Shown here piece by piece: positions 25,426 through 33,465 of a DNA stretch of 64,000 bases. How positions within the stretch are numbered: the stretch's first letter is position 1; the number at the start of each line of letters is the position of its first letter. This stretch comes from RYN-230 sp963711705 (lineage in GTDB: Bacteria > Actinomycetota > Actinomycetes > Streptosporangiales > Streptosporangiaceae). Location: assembly GCA_963711705.1 (NCBI GenBank), contig CAVQFM010000019.1, positions 372,001 through 436,000 of the forward strand. Direction: 5' to 3'. The translations under genes were made by a program, and so were the position numbers. The notes under the pieces were generated by a model. The model was not told the DNA's origin and did no database searches. It saw only the letters and a program-made list of their open reading frames with translations.

Positions 25426-26070
25426 TCATCTGGCCAGCGGGACACCCGGGCGCCGCCCGTCCAGTGGCACCGGGGCCGCCGGCCGGGCCAGGACCGCGGC
25501 GCCGAGCGCGATGAACGCCAGGAACTGCGGGAACGGCAGCGCCCCGCGGAATACCGCGAACTGGGCCAGCAGCGTGGCCGCCGCGATCAGCAGGACAGCC
25601 CCCGTCCAGCGCGGAAACCGCCGGGTCCGCCAGATCGACCAGCCGAAGCAGACCATCGCGGCCGGGGCCAGCAGCGCGAAGTACGCCGTGGCCAGGCCCG
25701 CCGCCCAGTGTTCCGCACCGAGATACCAGCCAGGCAGCGGGCTGGTACCCAGCAGCGTGCTGGTGACCGACAGGTCGTAGCTCGTGGACGCGAGGCCCAG
25801 CCCGCCGCCGACCAGGTAGAGCGACCGGCCGACCCGGGCCGTGTCGGTCGCCAGGGACCGGGCCAGCAGCTCGGCGGCCGCGACCGCGGCCGTGATCGAC
25901 AGCGCCAGCAGCCAGGTCGAGACGAACCAGGCCGCGCGATGGGCTGAGGCCGTGGCGACGGTCCCGCTTACCGACTCACCCCAGGTCGGCAGCAGGGGCG
26001 GGTTGAGGACCGCGGCGACAAAGCACCCGCCGGACAGAACGAGCAAGACGCCCAGCGCCCGGTCGCGCAT
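25426..26070 (-). CDS. Integral membrane protein, hypothetical (DUF4386-like)
   Basis: The 214-residue protein has about six membrane helices: an N-terminal ALGVLLVLSGGCFVAAVLNP, further helices around AWFVSTWLLALSITAAVAAA, YLVGGGLGLASTSYDL, and three toward the C-terminus. The general pattern resembles DUF4386-type membrane proteins, but I cannot name a family with confidence. I chose ATG 26070 because GGAGGTGG lies just upstream on the minus strand. It converges with mmpL across a strong terminator. Function unknown. Confidence 0.7.
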   Translation of the reverse strand: MRDRALGVLLVLSGGCFVAAVLNPPLLPTWGESVSGTVATASAHRAAWFVSTWLLALSITAAVAAAELLARSLATDTARVGRSLYLVGGGLGLASTSYDLSVTSTLLGTSPLPGWYLGAEHWAAGLATAYFALLAPAAMVCFGWSIWRTRRFPRWTGAVLLIAAATLLAQFAVFRGALPFPQFLAFIALGAAVLARPAAPVPLDGRRPGVPLAR

Positions 26071-26241
26071 GCGGACCACCTCCGTCACCTGCCGTGCTGC
26101 CTCATCCAGCGTGCGGGAGGCCGGGCAGTGGGACCAGGACGAGCCCTCCCCGAGCACTCCCCGTTTGCGTTAGAGCGCGTCTCACCTGGGCCGTCAGGCA
26201 GGCTGGTCACACCACGGCCGGCCGGAATTCGCTGATGGAAT

Positions 26242-26289
26242 GTGATCATGACTTTGGGTCTAATAGATTCGACCCAAAGTCATGATCAC
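26242..26289. repeat. Perfect 19-base inverted repeat, 10-base loop
   Basis: GTGATCATGACTTTGGGTC (26242-26260) and its exact complement (26271-26289) flank the loop TAATAGATTC. Composition is far more A/T-rich than the surroundings and there is no T tract, so it does not look like an ordinary terminator. It may be a small palindromic mobile element or a protein-binding cruciform. It lies 26 bases before the DinB-like gene. Confidence 0.65.
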
Positions 26290-26315
26290 GAACCCCGCCC
26301 ACCTAGGCTGCAGTC

Positions 26316-26840
26316 GTGACCTGGATCGCACCCGACGTCGAGCGTTCGGAGGACTATCCGGCGCGCCGCAACGAACCCGAGCGGGAGATGCTCCGGGACT
26401 GGCTCGACTGGCACCGGGCCACCCTGCTGCGCAAATGCGCGGGGCTGGATGCCAGCCAGCTGGCCACCCGCGCCGTGCCGCCGTCGAACCTCTCCCTGCT
26501 CGGCCTGGTCCGGCATATGAGCGACACCGAGCGCGGGTGGGTCAGGCAGACCTTCCGCGGTGAGCAGATACCCGACCTGTACTACCGTTCCGATGCCCCG
26601 GACGCGGACTTCGAAGAGGCAGACCCGGCCGGCGCCGAGGAGGACTTCGAGCGCCACCGGGCCGAGTGCCGGGCCGTCGATGCCGCGCTGGAGGGCGCGA
26701 AGCTGGACGACACCTTCACGTTCGGGGAGAAGACCACCTCGGTGCGGTGGATGTGGCAGCACCTCGTGGAGGAGTACGCGCGCCACAACGGGCACGCCGA
26801 CCTGCTCCGCGAGGCCACCGACGGCTCGGCGGGCTGCTGA
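26316..26840 (+). CDS. DinB/DUF664-family protein
   Basis: The 174-residue protein has the four-helix DinB-like pattern: EREMLRDWLDWHRATLLRKC, then NLSLLGLVRHMSDTERGWVR with the first metal-type His, and MWQHLVEEYARHNGHADLLR with the C-terminal His pair. It is typical of DUF664 members in actinobacteria, some of which are mycothiol-dependent transferases. GTG 26316 starts it directly after the large inverted repeat. The substrate is unknown. A fragment of an unrelated zinc-ribbon-family gene follows its stop. Confidence 0.85.
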   Translation: MTWIAPDVERSEDYPARRNEPEREMLRDWLDWHRATLLRKCAGLDASQLATRAVPPSNLSLLGLVRHMSDTERGWVRQTFRGEQIPDLYYRSDAPDADFEEADPAGAEEDFERHRAECRAVDAALEGAKLDDTFTFGEKTTSVRWMWQHLVEEYARHNGHADLLREATDGSAGC

Positions 26841-26848
26841 GCCGGGCC

Positions 26849-26995
26849 CAGGGTCAGTGCACCGACTGGCGGATCACCCTGTACCTGCGGCGCACCGGGG
26901 CGCTCTATCTCACCGCCCCGCCGCCAGCGGGCTACCAGGCCAGCTATCACGCCTGTCGTTCAGGGCCGGCCAGCCACCAGCTCTTGCCCAGCTAA
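26849..26995 (+). pseudogene. Truncated third copy of the zinc-ribbon/NTF2-like family
   Basis: The frame reads GQCTDWRITLYLRRTGALYL, then TAPPPAGYQASYHACRSGPA, and stops at 26995. It aligns with the final 40 residues of the copy at 17631 (CTRWQQTIYLQQRGDRFLVT, APPPGYHATQHAC) and of the copy at 21999. The zinc ribbon, helix and most of the external domain are missing. It lies directly after the DinB-like gene, so a deletion or insertion removed the 5' part. Confidence 0.6.
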
Positions 26996-27080
26996 CTATC
27001 TGGATACCTGGCCCCAGCTGGTCAGATAGGCCTGCCACGGGTGAATAGGCCAACAAATCGAGCCGATCTATACTTGCTGG

Positions 27081-28088
27081 ATGCTGGACGTGACCAGGCT
27101 CCGGGTGCTGGTCGCGGTGGCCCGGCACGGTTCGGTGACCGCTGCGGCGCGGGCGCTCAACTACGCCCAGCCCTCGGTCAGCCATCACCTGTCCCGCCTG
27201 GAGGCCGAGACCGGGGCGCTGCTCACCCAGCGGGCCGGGCGCGGGGTCCGGCTCACCGACGCCGGCCGGCTGCTCGCCGAACGGGCCGAGGAGATCCTCG
27301 GCCGGCTCGACGCCGCCGAGAACGAGCTGGCCGCGCACGTCGGGCTGCGGGCCGGCCGCATCCGGCTGGCTGCCTTCCCCTCCGCGCTCAGCACGATCGT
27401 GCCCGCGGCCGCGGCCCGGCTGGAGGCCGAGAACCCGGGCATGGACCTCACGCTGGCCGAGGCCGAGCCGCCGGAGGCGCTGCGCATGCTCCGCGCGGGG
27501 TACGTGGACGTGGCCCTGGTGTTCCGGCACTACCAGGACGGCGCGACGGTGAACCAGCCCGCTGACCCGGACGGCGGCAGCCGGGAGCGGCTGCTGCTGG
27601 ACGATCCAATTCACCTGGTCACCCGGGCGGTGACCGGCACGGGCGAGACCCCGCTGCCCGAGCGGCCGGACCTGGCCGACTATGCGGAGCAGCGGTGGAT
27701 CGGCGGCTGCGAGCGGTGCCGCAGTTACCTGGTGTGGCAGTGTGAGCTGGCCGGCTTCACTCCCAAGATCGCGTTCACCACTGACGATTTCGTGGCCGTG
27801 CAGGCCCTGGTGGCGGCCGGGCTGGGCATCACCACCCTGCCCGGGCTGGCGTTGCGCGCGGCCCGGCACCCCGGCATCCAGGCCGCCCCGCTGCCCGGCT
27901 CGCACCGGCACGTGCTGGCCGTGACGTACGGCGAGGGACCCGAGCCCCCGGCGGTCGCCCGGCTGCTCGACGTGCTCAGCGTGACCGCGGGGGCGGAGCG
28001 CCATCTTCCGGACGTGGCCGACCAGGACCCGGCGGCTAGATCGAGCGGCCCGCTGCCTGCCAGTATGGCTCGCGGAGACGGCGCTTGA
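27081..28088 (+). CDS. LysR-family regulator
   Basis: The 335-residue protein has the LysR winged helix-turn-helix at the N-terminus (LRVLVAVARHGSVTAAARAL, NYAQPSVSHHLSRLEAETGA) and a periplasmic-binding-like effector domain from about residue 90 (GRIRLAAFPSALSTIVPAAA). A cysteine pair (CERC) at the middle of the effector domain is unusual. Its 3' end overlaps the 3' end of the convergent acyl-CoA synthetase gene by 53 bases. A TATACTT box lies just before the start. The target is not evident because the gene has no divergent neighbour. Confidence 0.9.
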   Translation: MLDVTRLRVLVAVARHGSVTAAARALNYAQPSVSHHLSRLEAETGALLTQRAGRGVRLTDAGRLLAERAEEILGRLDAAENELAAHVGLRAGRIRLAAFPSALSTIVPAAAARLEAENPGMDLTLAEAEPPEALRMLRAGYVDVALVFRHYQDGATVNQPADPDGGSRERLLLDDPIHLVTRAVTGTGETPLPERPDLADYAEQRWIGGCERCRSYLVWQCELAGFTPKIAFTTDDFVAVQALVAAGLGITTLPGLALRAARHPGIQAAPLPGSHRHVLAVTYGEGPEPPAVARLLDVLSVTAGAERHLPDVADQDPAARSSGPLPASMARGDGA

Positions 28089-29583
28089 GCAGCTTCCCGC
28101 TCGGATCGCGGGGCAGCTCGCCGGTGAAGTCGATGACCGCAGGCCACTTCAGCCGGGCCAGCTTGCCGTCCAGTGACGCCAGGATGTCCTCGGCCAGCTC
28201 CGGGCCGGGCCGCTCGCCCACGGCGGGCTGCACCACGGCCAGCACCCGCTCGCCCCAGTCGTCGTCCGGGACGCCGAACACCGCCACGTCGGCTACCCGG
28301 GGATGCATGATGATCTCCGCCTCGACCTCGGCCGGGTAGATGTTCACCCCACCGGAGATGATCAGGTCAGCCTTGCGGTCGCACAGGAACAGGAAGCCGT
28401 CAGCGTCCAGGTAGCCGATGTCACCCACGGTGAAGAAGCCACGCAGCCGGTTGGCCTCGGTCTTGGCCGGGTCACCTTTGTACACGAAGTCGGGCAGGGT
28501 CATCTTCATGTAGACCGTGCCGGGCTGGCCGGGCGGGCACTCGCGGCCGTCCTCGTCCGCGATCATGATCTCGCTGACCGGCCACGGCTTGCCGACGGTG
28601 CCCGGCCGGGCCAGCCAGTCCTCCGGGGTGGCGATCGTGCCGCCCCCCTCGGTGGCCGCGTAATACTCGTAGACCCGCGGCCCCCACCAGTCCAGCATCG
28701 CCCGCTTGAGCGGCACCGGGCACGGGGCCGCGGCGTGCAGCATCCAGCGCATGGAGGACACGTCGTAGCGCTGCCGGGTCTCCGGCGGCAGCGACAGCAT
28801 CCGCTTGAAGTGCGTGGGCACCATGTGCGTGCTGGTCACCTGGTACCGCTCGACGCAGGCCAGCGCGTGCTCCGCGTCCCAGCTGTCCATGTAGGCCAGC
28901 GTGTGACCCAGGTGGATCGCGGCGCCGCCGAACACGGTCACCGCGGTGTGGTAGTTCGGCGAGGTGACCAGGTGGACGTTGGGCTGGCCGGGTGGCACGC
29001 CGAAGAACTGGAGCAGCGCGGTGTTCAGCTCGGCCGCCTCGTCCGGGTCCAGCCCGGACATCGGGCGGCGCACGCCCTTGGGCCGGCCCGTGGTCCCGGA
29101 CGTGTAGTGCATGCTGGAGCCCGCCGTGCGCCCGGCGGGCAGGGTGCTGGGCTGGCCGGCCAGCAGGCGATCGAGCGGGGTGCACCCGGCGACGGCGCCG
29201 AAGCTGATCCGGCCCCGGGCGGGCACGCCAGCCTGCTCGGCCGCGGGCGCCCCGGCCGCCGCGTACCGTTCGTGCGCGAAGAACGCCTTCGCCCCGGAGT
29301 CGGCCACGATGTAGGCCACCTCCGGCGCGGTGAAGTGCCAGTTGATCGGGGTGTAATACCAGCCGCCCTGCAGCGCCGCCAGGTAGACCTGCAGCGCGGC
29401 GCTGCCGTTCGGCAGCAGCCCGGCGATGCCGTCCCCCGGCCGCAGCCCGAGCGCCTGCAGCGCATGGGTCAGCTGGTTGACCCGGGCCAGCAGCTGGCCC
29501 GCGGTCCAGGTGGTGCCGTCCGGCTCGATCAGCGCGGTCCAGCTGGGATCGTCCAGCGCGCGGCGCCAGAACGCGAGGGCCAT
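28036..29583 (-). CDS. Acyl-CoA synthetase (AMP-forming)
   Basis: A 515-residue member of the adenylate-forming ligases: P-loop MHYTSGTTGRPKGVRR, A5-like YEYYAATEGGG, hinge FLFLCDRKADLIISGGVNIY and the catalytic Lys in LPRDPSGKLLKRRLR. It activates a carboxylic acid with ATP and CoA, probably a fatty or aromatic acid. GAGGAGG upstream of ATG 29583 fixes the start over GTG 29589. A perfect 14-base palindrome lies 18 bases upstream of the start, likely a repressor site. Substrate cannot be predicted. Confidence 0.9.
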   Translation of the reverse strand: MALAFWRRALDDPSWTALIEPDGTTWTAGQLLARVNQLTHALQALGLRPGDGIAGLLPNGSAALQVYLAALQGGWYYTPINWHFTAPEVAYIVADSGAKAFFAHERYAAAGAPAAEQAGVPARGRISFGAVAGCTPLDRLLAGQPSTLPAGRTAGSSMHYTSGTTGRPKGVRRPMSGLDPDEAAELNTALLQFFGVPPGQPNVHLVTSPNYHTAVTVFGGAAIHLGHTLAYMDSWDAEHALACVERYQVTSTHMVPTHFKRMLSLPPETRQRYDVSSMRWMLHAAAPCPVPLKRAMLDWWGPRVYEYYAATEGGGTIATPEDWLARPGTVGKPWPVSEIMIADEDGRECPPGQPGTVYMKMTLPDFVYKGDPAKTEANRLRGFFTVGDIGYLDADGFLFLCDRKADLIISGGVNIYPAEVEAEIIMHPRVADVAVFGVPDDDWGERVLAVVQPAVGERPGPELAEDILASLDGKLARLKWPAVIDFTGELPRDPSGKLLKRRLREPYWQAAGRSI

Positions 29584-29601
29584 GGCCACCTCCTCAGGAA
29601 C

Positions 29602-29615
29602 CTACTCATGAGTAG
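29602..29615. promoter_or_regulatory. Palindromic operator CTACTCATGAGTAG
   Basis: A perfect 14-base palindrome sits immediately upstream of the acyl-CoA synthetase ribosome site. Its position and symmetry suggest a TetR-type repressor site. Confidence 0.55.
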
Positions 29616-29743
29616 ACCACGCCCGGCCCGGGCCGCCCATGCCCGCGGCAACATTGGCCGCGATCACCGGATACCGTGCTTATCCGCCACCGCCGTACGG
29701 TACAAGGGAGCGTCGGGTGGACGGCGCTGGAGGCGAGGCAGGC

Positions 29744-30301
29744 ATGCAGCGGATGGTCGCACGCAGCGGCCGGGCGGTAGCCGCCGTTACCGCCGCGGCC
29801 ATCCTGGCCGGCTGCCATTTCGCGGTCGTCCCGCCCAAGAAGCACCCGCCCCGGCCGATGCGCGATCCGTACGGCGCGCGGATGGCGGACGCGCCCGCCC
29901 TGCTCACCCAGTGCGCGGTGGACCAGGCCGGGCTGCGCCCCGGCACCGGCCTGGACTGGTTCAGCGGCGGCCAGGTCACCATCGACCAGACCAACGCGAG
30001 CGAGTTCACCACCTGGTGGCAGGCGCACAGCAAGCCGGGCCCGTACCCGCAGATCTTCCACATCGCCGGGCACCCGACCCACTACCTGGAATTCGGCACC
30101 ACCTGGACAGAGCAGGGCGGCAGCTGGGTGCCCGCTGCCACCGGTGCCGCCAACCCGAAGGCGCTGCAGTACTCGCTGGCCGCCTGGGCCAACTGGACCG
30201 CGGCCAACGACAAGCTGCCCACGCTGGTCTGCGGCCGCTCGGTGACCGTCCGGCAGCTCCAGGACCAGGTCTACGGCACCGCCACCCCCAACCCCTGGTA
30301 A
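29744..30301 (+). CDS. Lipoprotein, hypothetical
   Basis: The 185-residue protein has a lipoprotein signal: basic MQRMVARSGR, hydrophobic AVAAVTAAAI and lipobox LAGC with the modified Cys at residue 23. The mature part has no motif I recognise; it contains two further cysteines (TQCAVDQ, LVCGRS) that may pair, and aromatic-rich segments (FTTWWQAHSKPGPYPQIFHI). It should be anchored on the outer face of the membrane. GGAGG upstream of ATG 29744 supports the start. It is followed, after 81 bases, by the CaCA-type exchanger gene. Confidence 0.7.
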   Translation: MQRMVARSGRAVAAVTAAAILAGCHFAVVPPKKHPPRPMRDPYGARMADAPALLTQCAVDQAGLRPGTGLDWFSGGQVTIDQTNASEFTTWWQAHSKPGPYPQIFHIAGHPTHYLEFGTTWTEQGGSWVPAATGAANPKALQYSLAAWANWTAANDKLPTLVCGRSVTVRQLQDQVYGTATPNPW

Positions 30302-30382
30302 CCGGCCGCCAGTAGGGTGGCGGGCAGGTGAGCCGGGAAGACTGGTCGGCGCCCTGCCCGTATGCGGAAGGAACGCAGCCCA

Positions 30383-31510
30383 GTGCCGGTCGCCCTCGAA
30401 ACGCTCGCGTTCGGCCTCGGCGCCGCGGTCAGCCTGGCCAGCAGCTACCTGCTGGTCACCCGGCTGGAGCGGATCGGCGAGCGGCTCGGCCTGTCCGAGG
30501 CGCTGCTCGGCCTGCTGGCCGCGCTGGCCGCCGACGCCCCGGAGATCACCTCGGCGGTCACCGCGCTGGCCCAGCACCAGCAGAAGGTCGGCGCGGGCGT
30601 CATCATCGGCTCCAACGTGTTCAACCTGGCCGCGCTGCTCGGCCTGGGCGCGCTGGTGGCCGGCCGCATCGCGCTGCACCGCAACGTCGTCCTGCTCGGC
30701 GGGACGGTCGGCCTGTGGGTCGCCGTGATCTGCCTGGTCACCACCACCGGCACCCTCCCGCCCGCGGCCGGCCTGGCCGCGGTGCTCGCCGTCCTGGTCC
30801 CGTACGGCATCCTGCTCGGCACGGGCCGCGCCCGGCTGGGCCGCCTGCCGGTCGCCCGGCGCTGGGCCGGCTGGCTGGCGGTGGCCATCCACCAGGAAGA
30901 GGAGGAGCTGGAAGAGGTCATCCACCCGCTGCCCGGCCGCCGGGCCGATGTGCTGGTGGCAGCGGCCGCCCTGGTTGTCGTGGTGGCGGCCAGCGTGGTC
31001 ATGGAACAGGCCGCGACCGGGCTGGGCGCGCACTTCGGGGTGGCGCAGATCGTCACCGGCGGCGTGGTGCTGGCCGCGGTGACCAGCCTGCCCAACGCGG
31101 TCGCCGCCGTGTACCTGGCCATCCGCGGCCGCGGCGCGGCCATGCTGAGCACCACGCTGAACAGCAACACGCTGAACGTCACCGCCGGGCTGCTGCTGCC
31201 CGCCACGATCACCGGGCTGGGCCCGCCCTCGGCGCACTCGGTGCTGATCGCAGTGTGGTACCTGGGGCTGACCGCGGCCGCGGTGGGCGTCGCCTGCCGG
31301 GACGGCGGGGTGCGCCGCGGCACCGGGGTCCTCATCATCGGGTCCTACCTGGTGTTCCTCGGCTCCCTGCTGGCCACCGCGCAGACCGCGGCGCCCGGGC
31401 TGCGGCTCACCCTCGGCCCGCTGCTCATCACGGCGGTGGCCTGGGCGGCCGGGCTGGCCCGCCGTCAGCCGGCCGGGTCCACCGACACCCCGGAGGACAG
31501 CAGGTCATAG
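30383..31510 (+). CDS. CaCA-family cation exchanger-like membrane protein
   Basis: The protein is about 375 residues with roughly ten membrane helices. The alpha-repeat signature of cation/Ca2+ exchangers is visible in the first half (LAADAPEITSAVTALAQ, then VIIGSNVFNLAALLGLGALV) and again in the second (VVLAAVTSLPNAVAAVYLAI, LNSNTLNVTAGLLLP). An acidic loop (HQEEEELEEVIHPLPGRR) lies between them, as in Na+/Ca2+ exchangers. AAGGAA eight or nine bases upstream favours GTG 30383 over ATG 30362. The transported ion is unproven. The 3' end overlaps the convergent PfkB gene. Confidence 0.82.
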   Translation: MPVALETLAFGLGAAVSLASSYLLVTRLERIGERLGLSEALLGLLAALAADAPEITSAVTALAQHQQKVGAGVIIGSNVFNLAALLGLGALVAGRIALHRNVVLLGGTVGLWVAVICLVTTTGTLPPAAGLAAVLAVLVPYGILLGTGRARLGRLPVARRWAGWLAVAIHQEEEELEEVIHPLPGRRADVLVAAAALVVVVAASVVMEQAATGLGAHFGVAQIVTGGVVLAAVTSLPNAVAAVYLAIRGRGAAMLSTTLNSNTLNVTAGLLLPATITGLGPPSAHSVLIAVWYLGLTAAAVGVACRDGGVRRGTGVLIIGSYLVFLGSLLATAQTAAPGLRLTLGPLLITAVAWAAGLARRQPAGSTDTPEDSRS

Positions 31511-32359
31511 GCGTCCAGGTTGACCGCGCCGGCCGGGTCGGCCGCGGCGGCCAGCGCTACCGCGTGGCGCAGCGCGTCCGGCCACTTCCAGCCCTGGGCC
31601 ACCGCGGGCAGCAGCCCGGCCACGCACCGCCTCTCCGGACAGGGCCAGCCCGGGGTAGCCGTCCAGCCTGGCCCGCAGCTCCGGCCCGCGGCCGGTCGCG
31701 GCCAGCACGGCGGCGCCGGAGACCATGACCGCCGCGGCCGCGCCCCGGGCCACCAGTGCGGCCGGCCCGGACGACTGGCCCGCCCCGGGCGGCCCGGCGG
31801 TCGAGGCGGGCAGCACCAGCTCGGGGCCGCGGGACAGGCTCTGCCACAGCGCCGGGCCGCCCGCGTGCACGATGGCCGGGACCCCGGCGTCGGTGGCGTA
31901 GCTGACCAGCGAGGCGTAGATGTCCAGCGGCAGCCCGGACGGCAGCCCGCCGCTCAGCACCACCGCCTCCCCGCCCGGCAGGAGCTTGCGGTACTCGGCC
32001 GCGAACCGGCCGAGCTCCTCGGTGGTGATGAACGGGGCCGGCTCGGTCAGCGTGGTGCTCTGCTCGCGGGCCTCGTCGATGACCTCCACCGTCCGCCGCG
32101 ACTCCCGGCCGATCCGGGTGAACGCGGTGGCCACCCCGGCCCGGGCCAGGTCCGCCTCGATCAGGCTGGCCGCACCGCCGCCCGCGAAGCCCGCCGCCAG
32201 CACGTCCTCACCCAGGCTGGCCAGCGTCCGGGCGACAGCCAGCCCGCCGCCGCCCGCCCGGGAACTCAGCTGCCTGATGTGATTCGGCGCACCCCAGGTG
32301 ACGTGCTCGGTCTCGTAGCTGACATGCAGGGTGGCATTCAGCGAGACGGTGAGAATCAC
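31465..32359 (-). pseudogene. PfkB-family sugar kinase, frameshifted near 31624
   Basis: The first frame from GTG 32359 gives a PfkB kinase start (VILTVSLNATLHVSYETEHV, then LSSRAGGGGLAVARTLASLG) up to LALSGEAV. There one extra base at about 31624 shifts the frame; the third frame then continues VAGLLPAVAQGWKWPDALRH and NLDAYDLLSSGVSVDPAG to a stop at 31465, a natural PfkB ending. Without the shift the product runs into Arg/Gly-rich nonsense. The usual GxGD catalytic motif reads LSGE, so Asp is Glu even in the restored frame. Relatives phosphorylate fructose-1-phosphate or other sugars. It may be a sequence error or an inactive gene. Confidence 0.7.
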
Positions 32360-32467
32360 GCGATCACCCGCGCCGCCTGAGCTGGCACCCGGTGAGTTTA
32401 CGCCCCGGGCCGCAGGCCAGGGCGGCAGGCACCCACCAGGTGCCCGCATCCACAGCATGCCGCGCGT

Positions 32468-32490
32468 GGGTCAGTGCCGGTAGCTGACCC
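32468..32490. promoter_or_regulatory. Inverted repeat GGGTCAG-N9-CTGACCC
   Basis: Perfect 7-base arms at 32468-32474 and 32484-32490, 15 bases before the DUF3054 start and just upstream of a TAGCCT box. It is a candidate operator. Confidence 0.35.
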
Positions 32491-32504
32491 TCTAGCCTGG
32501 CACC

Positions 32505-32906
32505 GTGCGTAAAGCAGCTTCAGCCGGCGCGGATTTCTGCTGCGTGCTGGTGTTCGTCGCGATCGGCCGGGCGAACCACCATGACGGCGGGGGGCTGGCC
32601 GGTTTCTGGGACACGCTGTGGCCGTTCGCGGCCGGCCTGGTCATCGGGCTGCTGGTGACCCGCTTCTGGCGGCGGCCCACGGCGCTGCTGCCCACCGGGG
32701 TGGGGGTGTGGCTGAGCACGGTGGCGGCCGGGATGATCCTGCGGGTCCTGGCCGGCCAGGGCACGGCACTCGCGTTCATCCTGGTCGCACTGGTGTTCCT
32801 CGGCCTGTTCCAGCTGGGCTGGCGGCTGGCCTGGCGGTGGCTGGGCCCGGCCCGGCGGCGTCTGGCAGTTGGCGGGGCGGCCGGAGACGGGACCGGTACC
32901 CGCTGA
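32505..32906 (+). CDS. DUF3054 membrane protein
   Basis: The 133-residue protein has four membrane helices. VFVAIGRANHHDGGGLAGFW and DTLWPFAAGLVIGLLV fit the DUF3054 family, conserved in actinobacteria and without known function; the tail GTALAFILVALVFLGLFQLG is also typical. GTG 32505 is the start; a TAGCCT box seven to twelve bases upstream suggests a leaderless or nearly leaderless transcript. It converges with the PadR gene. The first 16 bases of the gene belong to a 19-base stretch repeated exactly at 58553-58571. Confidence 0.85.
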   Translation: MRKAASAGADFCCVLVFVAIGRANHHDGGGLAGFWDTLWPFAAGLVIGLLVTRFWRRPTALLPTGVGVWLSTVAAGMILRVLAGQGTALAFILVALVFLGLFQLGWRLAWRWLGPARRRLAVGGAAGDGTGTR

Positions 32907-32943
32907 GCCGGATCGCCAGCCGCCGGCCGCGGCGTTTCCAGGC

Positions 32944-33338
32944 TCAGGCCAGGCCGCTGGCCGGGCGGGGTACCGCGGGGGCGGCGGGGGGCGTGCCGTG
33001 ACCGCCGGGCCGCCGCCAGGCGCGGCGCCGGTCCAGCCGCTGCCGGGCCGCGTCGGCGTTGCGCTGCAGCCGGGCCGCCTCCTGCTCCAGCAGGCCGGCC
33101 CCTTGTCGGTCAGCCGGTAGTAGCGGCGGAGCCGGCCGTCCACCACCTCCTCGCGGTCCGGCTCGAGCAGTTCCTCGGCGGCGAGCCGGTCCAGCGCCCC
33201 GTACAGGGTGCCGGGGCGCAGCGACAGCCGTCCCCCGGACAGACCCGCCACCTCGCCGATGATCGCGTATCCGTGCAGCGGCTGGGGAGCCAGCGCGGCC
33301 AGGATCAGGAACGTGGGCTCGCGAAGCGGATCGCTCAT
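32944..33338 (-). pseudogene. PadR-family regulator, frameshifted near 33100
   Basis: From ATG 33338 the protein reads PLREPTFLILAALAPQPLHG, then YAIIGEVAGLSGGRLSLRPG and TLYGALDRLAAEELLEPDRE, a clear PadR winged helix. At a four-base G run (33099-33102) the frame breaks after RLTDKG; adding one base restores AGLLEQEAARLQRNADAARQ and a stop at 32944, the normal C-terminal helix. The restored length is about 131 residues. Without correction the frame runs far into the opposite gene. A homopolymer indel is the simplest cause. Target unknown. Confidence 0.7.
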
Positions 33339-33465
33339 GCGGGCAACATATCGGTGATCAATGTATCTTGGCAAGCGGCCCGTCGGGTGATACCGTCCCC
33401 GGACCAGGGCGTGGCCGGAGCACAACGGGCCTCGCCCTTATTCACACCACGCAAGGGTGGCCGTC

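Noticed and set aside
26242..26289. Intrinsic terminator
   Set aside because: The stem is long but A/T-rich without a T run and stands before, not after, the nearest same-strand gene.
28303..30315. A 670-codon plus-strand frame across the acyl-CoA synthetase and lipoprotein genes
   Set aside because: It is the antisense shadow of the synthetase; composition is typical of a complementary GC-rich frame.
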